DNA of 39,132 nucleotides from Gemmatimonadota bacterium (GTDB lineage Bacteria; Gemmatimonadota; Gemmatimonadetes; Gemmatimonadales; GWC2-71-9). Where the stretch lies: contig JANYKV010000099.1 in assembly GCA_025358055.1 (NCBI GenBank), positions 1-39,132 of the forward strand, read 5' to 3'. Positions within the stretch are counted from its first letter, which is position 1, and each line of letters starts with the position of its first letter. A model generated the notes under the pieces. That model saw nothing but the letters and a program-made list of their open reading frames with translations. It did no database searches and was not told the DNA's origin. Positions 1 through 7,994 of this stretch are shown piece by piece. A program made the position numbers and the translations under genes.

Positions 1-1152
1 GAGGACCACTGCTTTCGAGCCGAGCCGGCAAGGAAAGACCATCCAAGTTTGGCCGGGCTCCACTTTGTGCCGGTCCCTGATCGGTCGCTTCCCGACATCA
101 AGGGCACATTGTGGGTGGATGCAGCGAGTCAGGAGCTCCGCTATGTGGAGTTCTCGTTCACTCGAGTTCCCCGTGATCTCGCCGCCGAAAACCTGGGCGG
201 ACGAGTTGAATTCAGCCGGCTCGCCAATGGCATGTGGATCGTCAGCGATTGGCGAATCCGAATGCCGCGGATTACCAAAGCGACCAAGCAGATGATACCG
301 AATGGACCGTACGAGGACGTGATCCTGGTCTCGGGCTATTTCGAAGAAGGTGGACAGGCCGGCCCGGTGCAGAGCCATACCCAAGTCGTGGCCGCATCGC
401 CGGCCGCACCGCAGCCAACTGCTGAGCCAGGATCACTCGTCGGTGTCGTCACCGACTCCGCGGGTCAGCCCATCGAGGGGGCGGTGGCGGAGCTCGAATC
501 GAATCGCCGGCAGTGGCGCACGAATGCGAGAGGTGAGTTTCGCGTCGACAGTCTGGCGTCCGGTCCGGTATCGATCCGGATCTTCGCGATCGGCCTGGAC
601 TCGTTGACCCGCGCGGTTGAGATCGCTCCGAGGCAAGTAACGCAACAGCGATTCAGCCTGGCCCGGCCCGCCCAACGACTCGATTCGATCGTGGTAAGCG
701 CACCAGAGGCACCGCCGCTCAGCGCGAGAATGCGAGAATTCGAACGAAGAAAAAACGCCGGATTCGGACGATTCATTGCGCGCGACCAGTTGGCCAAACG
801 AGAGAACAGCGCCCTCGCCGACGTCCTCGCGGCAATTCCGCGAGTGCGAATGGTCTATTTGCCCAAGGATGGCGGGTGGGCGGCCGCGTCCTCGCTGCCT
901 CCCAGCTGGAGTACCGGAAAGGACCTGCCATCCGAAGATCCCCCCTATCCACGGCTCTGCTATATGGCGGTCTATTTAGACGGGGTTCGAATGTGGTCGA
1001 TGGGGAACACGCGCCCGCTCGACTTGAGGCAGTTTCAAGTTGATCAACTCGAGGCAATCGAAGTCTATCGGGGCCCGGCGGAAACACCATCGGAGTACAA
1101 CGCGACCGGATCGGACTGTGGTGTCGTGGCTTTGTGGACTCGGGAACGCTAA
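1..1152 (+). CDS. Carboxypeptidase-regulatory/TonB-plug domain protein without a beta-barrel, 5' partial
   Basis: The frame is open to the left edge, so the N-terminus is missing; 383 residues are visible. The first ~125 residues form an unrecognised beta-rich region. Then comes a carboxypeptidase-regulatory-like Ig fold (from about GSLVGVVTDSAGQPIEGA to the FSLARP region). A DSIVVSAP linker leads to a TonB-receptor-type plug: the ADVLAAIPRVRM segment, YLDGVRMW, then LEAIEVYRGPAETPSEY. The protein stops right after the plug, where a receptor would continue into hundreds of residues of barrel. The plug contains conserved-looking Cys in PRLCYMAVY and GSDCGVVALW. By family resemblance it should be exported to the periplasm or outer membrane. 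What it binds is unknown. Its stop lies 5 bases from the stop of the convergent DUF3179 gene. A plug-only receptor-related protein is a better call than a truncated receptor, because the C-terminus ends cleanly at the plug boundary. Confidence 0.7.
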   Translation, partial: EDHCFRAEPARKDHPSLAGLHFVPVPDRSLPDIKGTLWVDAASQELRYVEFSFTRVPRDLAAENLGGRVEFSRLANGMWIVSDWRIRMPRITKATKQMIPNGPYEDVILVSGYFEEGGQAGPVQSHTQVVAASPAAPQPTAEPGSLVGVVTDSAGQPIEGAVAELESNRRQWRTNARGEFRVDSLASGPVSIRIFAIGLDSLTRAVEIAPRQVTQQRFSLARPAQRLDSIVVSAPEAPPLSARMREFERRKNAGFGRFIARDQLAKRENSALADVLAAIPRVRMVYLPKDGGWAAASSLPPSWSTGKDLPSEDPPYPRLCYMAVYLDGVRMWSMGNTRPLDLRQFQVDQLEAIEVYRGPAETPSEYNATGSDCGVVALWTRER

Positions 1153-1157
1153 CCGAG

Positions 1158-2402
1158 TCAGCGCGGGCCGAGGAGATACACCGCCGTCTCCGGGTGGTAG
1201 ATTTTCCAATCGAACCAGTAGTCCTTGAGCACGTAGAGTCGGGTGAGCCTCTGCCCTCGCAACGGTCCCCCGACGGCCACTCCGCTGAAATCCCAGACAC
1301 TGCCAGTCGTCGCGTCGCGCATCGACCCGCTACCGCTGTCCGCTGCCTGGAAGAATTCGAGTGTGGCGCCGTTCTGGGTCGCGTCGAATGCGCGGAATGC
1401 GCGGCCCGAATCGCTCTCCACGAGAACGATCGTCCGCCCGCCCAGACGATCCATGATGGGACTCTGGCGCTGGAGGGCCGCCACTGGGTAGGCCTTCGCG
1501 TGCCCGGCCACAACCACTCCCACGATGACGGCGCGCTCGGCGAGCGCGCCGTCGGCTGGACCGTTCACTCGCACAGGGAGGTGAGCCGTCTCCTCCTCCC
1601 AGTTGGCTGAGAACGTCTTCCAGGCGGAGTCGGCGGCGGGGCGAAGCACTCGCCCGCCGGGGTTCTCCTTCCGCCACCGGGCGAAGGTCACTTCGTCATG
1701 AAACACCCGAGTGAGACTATCGCCTTTGAGCGGGCCCAGAATGGCCAGGCCCGAGACCTGTTGCCACCAAGATCCGGTCTCCTCGTCCTGCATCAGGAAG
1801 TTTTGATTGTTGATTCCGGCCAAATGGAAGTGAAGAACCCGCCCCTTCACCGTCCGCTCCCACACCAGACCGGTGTGGCACAGCGTTCAAAACGTGGCGA
1901 CTATCGGAACCCCACCGGCGTCGTCCTGGACCAGATGGTGGTAGGCGACCTGCCGGACGGGAAACGCCACGGCGTCCTCTTTGACTTTAATACCGAGTAC
2001 AAGATCGGAAGGAGACACGAAATCGGTGCGGACCGCCCGTTCGAAGGAGGAGTTGGGCAGCGGTGCGAACATCCACTCGAAGTGGTTTTGGCGAGACGCC
2101 CACACCGAGAGAACGAGGGGAAACAGCGCGCATGCGATCAGGGCTTTCCGCCACGGCGACCGCACTCCTTGCCAGAGCACGCCGGCGAGAACGCCGCCGG
2201 CGAGCAAAGCTCCGATGGTAAACATGGGAGACCAGCGGCGCAGCCAGAACGACCACGCCAATGCCCCGCTCGACTGCGGTTTGAATGGCTGGATTAACCA
2301 GACCGGCAACAGAACCACGACCATGACACTGAGCACCAAAAGCGCCAATAGCACGGCCAGCAGTGTCGACGGGCTTCCCTTGGTGCTCAGCGATTCTGGC
2401 AC
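1158..2402 (-). CDS. DUF3179 membrane protein, predicted selenoprotein (in-frame UGA at 1889-1887)
   Basis: One frame runs from 2402 to 1158, broken only by TGA at 1889-1887. Reading that TGA as selenocysteine gives 414 residues. Residues ~14-36, 59-78 and 87-102 are membrane segments. The DUF3179 domain fills the rest, from about AVAFPVRQVAYHHLVQD to the C-terminus. The UGA is residue 172 in VATF-U-TLC-HTGLVWER, the place where DUF3179 proteins usually carry the first Cys of a C-x-x-C motif; Cys175 is present. Homology continues without a break across the TGA (GSWWQQVSG, GPLKGDSL, AKAYPVAALQ). A SECIS-like hairpin directly follows the codon. The chosen start is GTG 2402, 7 bases after the peroxiredoxin stop; it lacks a strong Shine-Dalgarno, so the start is uncertain. 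Placement behind superoxide dismutase and peroxiredoxin suggests a membrane thiol/selenol redox role. DUF3179 function is not known. Standard annotation would split it at 1887 and 1865. The alternatives are a nonsense mutation or a sequencing error. Confidence 0.82.
1860..1889 (-). promoter_or_regulatory. Bacterial SECIS element with Sec UGA codon
   Basis: On the minus strand, TGA (1889-1887) is followed after 8 bases by CCACACC (1878-1872), loop GGTCT (1871-1867) and GGTGTGG (1866-1860). This is a perfect 7-bp stem with a five-base loop. The loop starts 15 bases after the UGA. The Escherichia coli fdhF SECIS, the classical SelB-binding element, carries the same GGUCU at its apical loop about 18 bases after its UGA. 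The stem lies inside codons for C-H-T-G-L-V-W, so it is compatible with the protein sequence. SelB, SelA, SelD and tRNA-Sec are not in this window. Confidence 0.8.
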
Positions 2403-2409
2403 GCCCGGC

Positions 2410-2868
2410 TCAGCTCGCGGCCTTGATGTGGGCCAGCAACTCCACGTTATCCCGCTTGTGCCCCAATTCCGCTTCCTCATGCGACCACCGAACCACGCCC
2501 GCGCCATCGATCAAGACGTACGCTCGGCTACTGAAGAATTTGTCCTCGAGGAGCGTGCCATAGGACCGCGAGACGGTGCGCTTGAAGTCGCTGAGCAAGT
2601 CGACCACCATTTTTTCCTTAGCCTTGAACTCCTTAAGTGTCGGAATTGAATCGACGCTGATGGGGAGGACGACCGCGCCGGCCTGGCGAAAGGCGTCATA
2701 CTCGGAGGAGAATTCGCACATCTCCTTGGTGCACACGCCCGTGAATGCCAACGGAAAGAAGGCGAGCAGCACTTTCTTGCCTCGAAGTGAGGACAAAGTG
2801 ACTTCGGCGCCAGCCGTCGACGGTAGGGTAAAGTCCGGTGCAACGGAACCCACGACGGGAACGGGCAT
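2410..2868 (-). CDS. Peroxiredoxin (AhpC/TSA family, AhpE-like)
   Basis: This 152-residue cytosolic thiol peroxidase should reduce hydrogen peroxide or organic peroxides. The peroxidatic site is [17 protein letters not shown], with Pro39, Thr43 and Cys46 in the family's PxxxTxxC arrangement. A second Cys (Cys51) lies five residues later. Arg in SSRAYVLID is the likely third active-site residue. The C-terminus is short, as in one-domain AhpE/BCP-type enzymes. The start ATG 2868 has GAGG about 5 bases upstream. The gene starts 49 bases after the superoxide dismutase stop and ends 7 bases before the DUF3179 start, so the three are probably one transcript. The peroxidatic residue is an ordinary Cys here, although selenocysteine versions of this family exist elsewhere. 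Confidence 0.93.
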   Translation of the reverse strand: MPVPVVGSVAPDFTLPSTAGAEVTLSSLRGKKVLLAFFPLAFTGVCTKEMCEFSSEYDAFRQAGAVVLPISVDSIPTLKEFKAKEKMVVDLLSDFKRTVSRSYGTLLEDKFFSSRAYVLIDGAGVVRWSHEEAELGHKRDNVELLAHIKAAS

Positions 2869-2917
2869 GAAACCTCGGGCAAAGTGAAGTGAGCAGTGAC
2901 TATCCCAAATATGGAGG

Positions 2918-3523
2918 CTACTTACTGAATCTCTCCCCCACCACGGTCCAGTTGACGACCTTCCACCAGGCGGCGAGATAGTCGGCCCGGCGATTCTGGT
3001 ACTTCAAATAGTAGGCATGCTCCCATACATCGCAGCCCATGACGGCCTTCTTCCCATCCATGATAGGGCAGTCCTGATTGGGAGTGCTCTCGATGGCAAG
3101 CTTTCCGGACGCGTCTTGGGTGAGCCAGGCCCATCCACTGCCAAACCGGGTCATGCCCGCCTTGGCAAATTGTTCTTTGAATGCGGCGAACCCACCGAAG
3201 CCTTGATCGATCGCTTTGGCGAGCACACCCTGCGGCTCGCCTGCTCCGCCCGGAGTCATGAGTTCCCAGAACATCGTGTGATTGTAGTGTCCACCACCAT
3301 TGTTACGAACTGCCGTACGGATCGCATCGGGCACGGTGGCAAGAGTGCCAAGTAGGTCCTCGATTGATTTACCGGCGAGCGCAGTCTGTCCATCGAGTGC
3401 GGTATTGACATTGGTGACATACGCTGCGTGGTGCTTGTCGTGATGAATCACCATCGTCTGTTCGTCAATGTGCGGCTCGAGGCCGGTATAGGCATACGGA
3501 AGTGGTGGCAGCGTGAAAGGCAT
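2918..3523 (-). CDS. sodA: Superoxide dismutase, Fe/Mn family
   Basis: This 201-residue enzyme converts superoxide to oxygen and hydrogen peroxide. Metal ligands by family alignment are His27 ([12 protein letters not shown]), His82 ([10 protein letters not shown]), Asp165 and His169 (DVWEHAYYL). The GGHYNH segment together with Gln150 in [10 protein letters not shown] is the Mn-type pattern, so Mn or cambialistic use is likelier than strict Fe. No signal peptide is present, so it is cytosolic. ATG 3523 is chosen because AGGAG at 3536-3532 lies 8 bases upstream and the product then begins [12 protein letters not shown], like typical SodA. An in-frame GTG at 3532 overlaps that Shine-Dalgarno and is rejected. 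The gene sits upstream of the peroxiredoxin, so the product peroxide can be removed by its neighbour. Confidence 0.95.
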   Translation of the reverse strand: MPFTLPPLPYAYTGLEPHIDEQTMVIHHDKHHAAYVTNVNTALDGQTALAGKSIEDLLGTLATVPDAIRTAVRNNGGGHYNHTMFWELMTPGGAGEPQGVLAKAIDQGFGGFAAFKEQFAKAGMTRFGSGWAWLTQDASGKLAIESTPNQDCPIMDGKKAVMGCDVWEHAYYLKYQNRRADYLAAWWKVVNWTVVGERFSK

Positions 3524-3628
3524 GGGGATCACTCCTAGTGGGGGCCAGCGGCGCCGACGTAGCGCCGTCGCAGGGCAGTCAAGGAATTATGTCGCCACCA
3601 CCCGGGCGAAGCAACCGCGTGAGACCGC

Positions 3629-4921
3629 CTAGCGGAGCCCGGTCGGCGAGGCCTCGGTCGAGCCGGTGCCGGCGAGAGCCAGCGACCCACACAGCGTGGT
3701 CACCAGAACAACCCCGTACACGACTTGACTGCGCAACAGACCCTCCAGGACACCCCAACCGGCAAGCGCGGGAACAATCCACAGGAGATCGACGAGCCGG
3801 CGCGGGACCCGTTGCGCGTTTTCCTGGCACCACTCGCTGGAGAGCACGCTCCGCAGCATCAAACTCGATCCCAAGAGCAGGCCGCCGCCCCAGATGGCGC
3901 CTTCGTCCACGCTCCAGATGCCGAGGAGGCCCGATCCAGCCAGAAACGATGCTGGGTCTCGCCGGGCCGCGGAGTACCAAAGCCCCAGTATCAGCACCGG
4001 GGTCACCAAGGGCTGCCAGTGATGCATACCCTCTGGCACCACCATTGCCAGACGCCCGAGAATGACACCGGCGACGACGGCGAGGACAATACCGGACGCG
4101 GTTCCATGAAACGGCCAGAGGCCACAGACGAGGAGGGTAAATGCTGCCAGCAACAGACCGATGAGAGTTTCCGCCGCGGGGCTGATTGGTCCCAGCGAGA
4201 GCACGACCAGCGAGGCGCCTTCCCCACCGGAGAGCGTGAAAAACAGCCAGATGAGAAGGAGCAGCATCACCACACCCGCGAGGCCGAACCCCAGCCATCC
4301 GGGCCGGTGATCACGTCGAACGGCGACGAGAACCGCTCCAATGGACAGCACCCCACCGCCCAACACCGCATAGGCATTGGACGAGAATGCGGCGATCGCA
4401 GTGCCTACCACCGCAATCAGAACCCACGGTCGGGCATCTGGACCCGGTACCCAGGCAGTCCCGGACACCCGGCGCCGATCGAGTAGCAGCTCATCCAAGC
4501 GATGGAACCCGCGGCCGGATGGGAGGTGACGAAGGAGTGCCCAGGCGGAAATGGCGACGGTGGCGGTGCCGATTGCCACGGCAAAGGGAGACAGAAGTCC
4601 GGAGACGGCGAATAGCGGTCGCGCCACCCAGAGCGCCCAGGCTGCGGCCAACGGTGCCGGAGAACGCCAAGCGGCGAGTGCGACGGTCGCAGCACCGAGG
4701 ACCAACAGGCCTACCGTGACGTTCATATAGCGAACCGCGCCCGCATCGGCCGCAGCCCGAACGAGCATTTCCAGCTTCGTCTGGTTGTCCGCCGGCGCCA
4801 GCAAGCTTGCCACGCCCAACCCGAACGCGGCCAGACCCATGCCCGCCCGGGCGCGGTCCCGTCGAGAGGGGGCGAGGACCAAGGCAGCGGCGAGGACCCC
4901 GAAGGCGTAGAGGAGAATCAT
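3629..4921 (-). CDS. Polytopic membrane protein of unknown function
   Basis: This 430-residue protein is mostly hydrophobic, with roughly ten to twelve membrane segments. It starts with MILLYAFGVLAAALVLAPSR and has a short soluble loop around residues 130-165 (LPSGRGFHRLDELLLDRRR). I do not recognise the family. The segment LLVCGLWPFHGTASG recalls the WPFH-G loop of NuoL/M/N-type proton-translocating subunits, and the protein has a similar helix density. However, no charged membrane Lys/Glu pattern could be confirmed, so this is only a hint. The gene precedes the superoxide dismutase by 105 bases on the same strand and is divergent from the aminotransferase gene. ATG 4921 is the first in-frame start and is used without a clear Shine-Dalgarno. 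Confidence 0.7.
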   Translation of the reverse strand: MILLYAFGVLAAALVLAPSRRDRARAGMGLAAFGLGVASLLAPADNQTKLEMLVRAAADAGAVRYMNVTVGLLVLGAATVALAAWRSPAPLAAAWALWVARPLFAVSGLLSPFAVAIGTATVAISAWALLRHLPSGRGFHRLDELLLDRRRVSGTAWVPGPDARPWVLIAVVGTAIAAFSSNAYAVLGGGVLSIGAVLVAVRRDHRPGWLGFGLAGVVMLLLLIWLFFTLSGGEGASLVVLSLGPISPAAETLIGLLLAAFTLLVCGLWPFHGTASGIVLAVVAGVILGRLAMVVPEGMHHWQPLVTPVLILGLWYSAARRDPASFLAGSGLLGIWSVDEGAIWGGGLLLGSSLMLRSVLSSEWCQENAQRVPRRLVDLLWIVPALAGWGVLEGLLRSQVVYGVVLVTTLCGSLALAGTGSTEASPTGLR

Positions 4922-4950
4922 TCGAAATTGGGTTCGGGATGCGGTATACT
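4921..4950 (+). promoter_or_regulatory. Candidate sigma-70-like promoter for the aminotransferase gene
   Basis: In the 65-base divergent gap, TATACT at 4945-4950 is a good -10 hexamer, about 36 bases before the ATG at 4987. The matching -35 region (TTCGAA, 4921-4926, spacer 18) is weak. The promoter for the divergent membrane-protein gene was not identified. Confidence 0.3.
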
Positions 4951-4986
4951 TCTAGGCCTATTCCGCCCCCGACTCTGGATTCGACC

Positions 4987-6351
4987 ATGAACCCGACGCT
5001 GGCTCCATCCCAACCGCAAATGCCCCCGTGCAATTTCGCCCCGCCCGCATATACCGGACCGAGTCGGGACGAAATCATGACGATGCGACGGGAGTTCACG
5101 AACCCGGCCATTTTTCATATGTACCAGGAGCCGCTCCTCATCGTCGATGGGCACATGCAATACCTCTTCGACGAAACGGGACGCCGGTATCTCGATCTGT
5201 TCGCCGGCATCGTGACAGTCTCGTGTGGCCATTGTCATCCAAAGGTACTGTCGGCCATTCAAGGCCAACAGGAGCGGCTGCAGCACACCACCACGATCTA
5301 CGCGCATCCCAACTTCCCGGTCTTTGCGAAAAAGTTGGCTTCCAAAATGCCGCCGGGACTCAGCGTCACGTATTTCACCAACAGTGGGAGCGAGGCGAAT
5401 GATCTCGCTATTCTCATGGCCCGACTTCACACGGGGAATTTCGATGTATTGGCGCTGGAGAACGGGTACCACGGCGGATCGCCAGGCGCGATGGGACTCA
5501 CCGCGCTCCACACGTGGAAATATCCCGTCCCGCAGGGTGCCGGTGTCCACCATGTCCCCTCACCCGATCCTTACCGAAGCCAATTCGAGGGCACCGCGGA
5601 GGCCATAGCACAGCGAAGTGTGGAAGCGGCACGCCGAACCATTCAATTTTCCACTCCGGGCCGGGTGGCCGCCTTCATCAGCGAGGCCTTCCAGGGCGTC
5701 GGCGGTGTCACCTCGGGGTCGCCGATCTACTGGCAGGAGATCTATCGGATTATTCGGGCCCACGGAGGTGTGTGCATCGCCGATGAGGTCCAGACGGGGT
5801 TCGGCCGCACCGGCGAACACTATTGGGGATTCCAAAACTACGGCGTCGTCCCCGACATCGTGACCATGGCCAAAGGCATCGGCAATGGCGTACCGCTGGG
5901 CGCGGTCACGACGACCCGGACCATCGCCGAGCGCCTCGCGCAGCGGCTCCATTTCAATACGTTCGGGGCGAACCCGGTCGCGATGGCGGCTGGAAGCGCC
6001 GTGCTCGATGTCATCGAGGAAGAGGGATTGCAGCAAAACTGTCGAGTCATGGGCGGTTACCTGCGGGCCGGCCTCGAGCGACTCGAGGCCGAGCATGCAC
6101 TCATCGGTGATGTCCGAGGTAAGGGACTGATGATTGGGGTTGAATTAGTGACCGATCGGAACCGAAAAACACCGGCCAAAGAAGCAACAGCCGATCTGGT
6201 CGAGGCCGCGCGAGAGATGGGCGTTCTGATCGGAAAAGGCGGGCTGTTCGGAAACGTCCTCCGGATCAAGCCCCCGATGTGCATCACGAGGGGTGATGTC
6301 GATTTCGCCCTCGAGGTCCTTCACCTGGGGCTCAGCCATGTCACGAAGTAA
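4987..6351 (+). CDS. AGXT2-like class III aminotransferase
   Basis: This 454-residue PLP enzyme of fold type I moves an amino group from an omega-amino acid (beta-alanine, 3-aminoisobutyrate, alanine with glyoxylate) to pyruvate or glyoxylate. Resemblance to mitochondrial AGXT2 is strong from [38 protein letters not shown] onward by short blocks: [40 protein letters not shown]. Asp266 in [14 protein letters not shown] is the cofactor-binding acid, and Lys296 in [14 protein letters not shown] is the Schiff-base lysine. ATG 4987 is chosen over further upstream in-frame codons because homology starts soon after it and the upstream stretch overlaps the divergent gene. A semialdehyde dehydrogenase follows after 15 bases, which favours beta-alanine/3-aminoisobutyrate:pyruvate transamination over glyoxylate detoxification. 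The exact substrate is not certain. Confidence 0.88.
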   Translation: MNPTLAPSQPQMPPCNFAPPAYTGPSRDEIMTMRREFTNPAIFHMYQEPLLIVDGHMQYLFDETGRRYLDLFAGIVTVSCGHCHPKVLSAIQGQQERLQHTTTIYAHPNFPVFAKKLASKMPPGLSVTYFTNSGSEANDLAILMARLHTGNFDVLALENGYHGGSPGAMGLTALHTWKYPVPQGAGVHHVPSPDPYRSQFEGTAEAIAQRSVEAARRTIQFSTPGRVAAFISEAFQGVGGVTSGSPIYWQEIYRIIRAHGGVCIADEVQTGFGRTGEHYWGFQNYGVVPDIVTMAKGIGNGVPLGAVTTTRTIAERLAQRLHFNTFGANPVAMAAGSAVLDVIEEEGLQQNCRVMGGYLRAGLERLEAEHALIGDVRGKGLMIGVELVTDRNRKTPAKEATADLVEAAREMGVLIGKGGLFGNVLRIKPPMCITRGDVDFALEVLHLGLSHVTK

Positions 6352-6366
6352 GCGCTGGAGATTGGA

Positions 6367-7854
6367 ATGACCACGGCCACCCGTGAACGTGACGCAGTCC
6401 AAGTGCCAATGGTTCCGAATTTCATCGGAGGCTACGCGTCGGTGCCGGAGTCCGATCGCTCGGTCTGGATCCGAAACCCCGGGACCGGACTGCCCATCGC
6501 CCAACTCTGCCTTTCGGCTCCGGCCGATTTGGATGTCGCGGTGCGCGGCGCGGTCGAGGCCCAACGCGCCTGGGCGCTCATCGCGGTCAAGGATCGCATT
6601 CAGGTGTTGTTCCGGCTCAAGGCGTTGATGGAAGGGCGGCTCGAGCCGCTCGCCCAGGTGATCCACGAGGAAAACGGCAAGACTGTCGCGGAAGCAAAAG
6701 GGAGCATCCTCCGCGGTATTGAATGCATCGAATTCGCCACGTCCCTGCCTCAGCTCATGGTCGGCCCCGCCCTGGAGGTCAGTCGCGGCGTTGAATGCAA
6801 AATGGTCCGCTATCCGCTGGGAGTCGTCGCCGGCATCACACCGTTCAACTTCCCGATGATGGTACCACTCTGGATGGCCCCACTCGCTATCGCCTGCGGT
6901 AACGCGTTCATCCTCAAACCCTCGGAACAGACTCCTCTCGGTGGTGTGGAGCTCGCGAAACTGTTTGCTGAGGCCGGACTGCCCGCGGGCATCTTCTCGG
7001 TGGTGCACGGTGATCGCGTCATCGTCGAGGCCATCTGCGACCATCCGGACATTCAGGCGGTTGGGTTCGTCGGCTCGACCAAAGTGGCTCGGGCCGTGCA
7101 CGCACGCGCCACCGCGGCGCACAAACGGGTCCGGGCCCTCGGCGGCGCCAAGAATCACTTGATCGTGGTGCCCGACGCCGACCCGGAACTCACGGTGCAG
7201 AATATCGTGGCGTCGGTCACCGGCTGCGCCGGACAACGCTGCATGGCCGGCAGTGTGCTGCTGGCGGTGGGCGATATCGAGCCTATCCTGGACCGGATCA
7301 AAGCCACTCTCGCCGCGCTCGTCCCGGGCCAAGATTTCGGTCCGGTAATCAGCTCGGCGGCCCGGGACCGCATCGCCGGGTACAACGAGCGCGCGACGGC
7401 CAACGGCGCCAAAGTGACCGTCGATGGTCGGAAAGCGAAGCGGGTGGGAGATCCGGCAGGCTACTATATCGGCGCGAGCGTCATCGAGGCACCGCACGCC
7501 GACCACGAGGCGGTGTGCGATGAAATCTTTGGACCGACCCTCACCATCGTGCGCTGCGAGACGCTCTCGGAGGCGCTGACGATCGAGAACGCGAGCCCCT
7601 ATGGCAACGCCGCCGCGGTCTACACCACGTCGGGACTCGTCGCCCAGTATGTCTCGGAGCGGGCGAGCGCCGGAATGGTCGGGGTCAACATCGGCGTACC
7701 AGTGCCCCGGGAGCCGTTTCCATTCGGCGGCTGGAACGACAGCACGTTCGGCGGCGGCGATCTCACCGGCGAGCCGGGCATCGACTTTTGGACCAAAATG
7801 AAGAAGATCACCACGAAGTGGTCCGATGAGCACCGGAGCAATTGGATGAGCTAG
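6367..7854 (+). CDS. mmsA: CoA-acylating methylmalonate-semialdehyde dehydrogenase
   Basis: This 495-residue aldehyde dehydrogenase-fold enzyme oxidises malonate or methylmalonate semialdehyde with NAD and CoA, giving acetyl-CoA or propionyl-CoA plus CO2. The catalytic Cys (~292) lies in VTGCAGQRCMAG, the MmsA-type motif. ITPFNFPMMVPLW is the cofactor-binding region. The C-terminus PFGGWNDSTFGG followed by GIDFWTKMKKITTKW is characteristic of this subfamily. GGAG sits about 6 bases before ATG 6367. The gene follows the AGXT2-like aminotransferase by 15 bases, so the pair can turn an omega-amino acid into an acyl-CoA. This is the last part of reductive pyrimidine degradation or of valine breakdown. 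Upstream enzymes such as dihydropyrimidinase are not in the window. Confidence 0.92.
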   Translation: MTTATRERDAVQVPMVPNFIGGYASVPESDRSVWIRNPGTGLPIAQLCLSAPADLDVAVRGAVEAQRAWALIAVKDRIQVLFRLKALMEGRLEPLAQVIHEENGKTVAEAKGSILRGIECIEFATSLPQLMVGPALEVSRGVECKMVRYPLGVVAGITPFNFPMMVPLWMAPLAIACGNAFILKPSEQTPLGGVELAKLFAEAGLPAGIFSVVHGDRVIVEAICDHPDIQAVGFVGSTKVARAVHARATAAHKRVRALGGAKNHLIVVPDADPELTVQNIVASVTGCAGQRCMAGSVLLAVGDIEPILDRIKATLAALVPGQDFGPVISSAARDRIAGYNERATANGAKVTVDGRKAKRVGDPAGYYIGASVIEAPHADHEAVCDEIFGPTLTIVRCETLSEALTIENASPYGNAAAVYTTSGLVAQYVSERASAGMVGVNIGVPVPREPFPFGGWNDSTFGGGDLTGEPGIDFWTKMKKITTKWSDEHRSNWMS

Positions 7855-7994
7855 CGGGGAAAGGGGAAAGGGGAAAGGGGAAACGGGAAGAGAAATTGGG
7901 AATCGGGGCTCGGTACTTTGGAAAGCGTAGGACAAGGCCTCGGTGCCCTCGCCCTACCTCTTTGCCCCTTTTCCGTTTCCCTTTTCCCCCGTCT
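7855..7994. repeat. Purine-tract repeat with inverted pyrimidine counterpart between convergent genes
   Basis: The 140-base gap between convergent stops holds four or more copies of GGGGAAA (about 7856-7889, then degenerating). Near the other end, about 7963-7990, lies a pyrimidine tract of CCCCTTTT, CCGTTTCCC and TTTTCCCCC units. The two are imperfect inverted copies. On the RNA they could pair into a long imperfect hairpin serving as a bidirectional terminator. The G-runs on the plus strand could alternatively form a quadruplex. No gene is seen in between. Confidence 0.6.

Noticed and set aside
1158..1865. Separate DUF3179 gene starting at GTG 1865
   Set aside because: The start lies inside the SECIS stem and the family similarity continues upstream through the TGA, so it is the C-terminal part of the selenoprotein.
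2410..2868. Peroxiredoxin as a second selenoprotein
   Set aside because: The peroxidatic position is an ordinary Cys codon in TGVCTKE and no in-frame TGA occurs.
6145..7935. 596-residue open frame on the minus strand opposite mmsA
   Set aside because: It lies antisense to a clear MmsA gene, has an Arg/His/Asp-rich composition typical of reverse-strand reading of GC-rich DNA, and shows no known domain.
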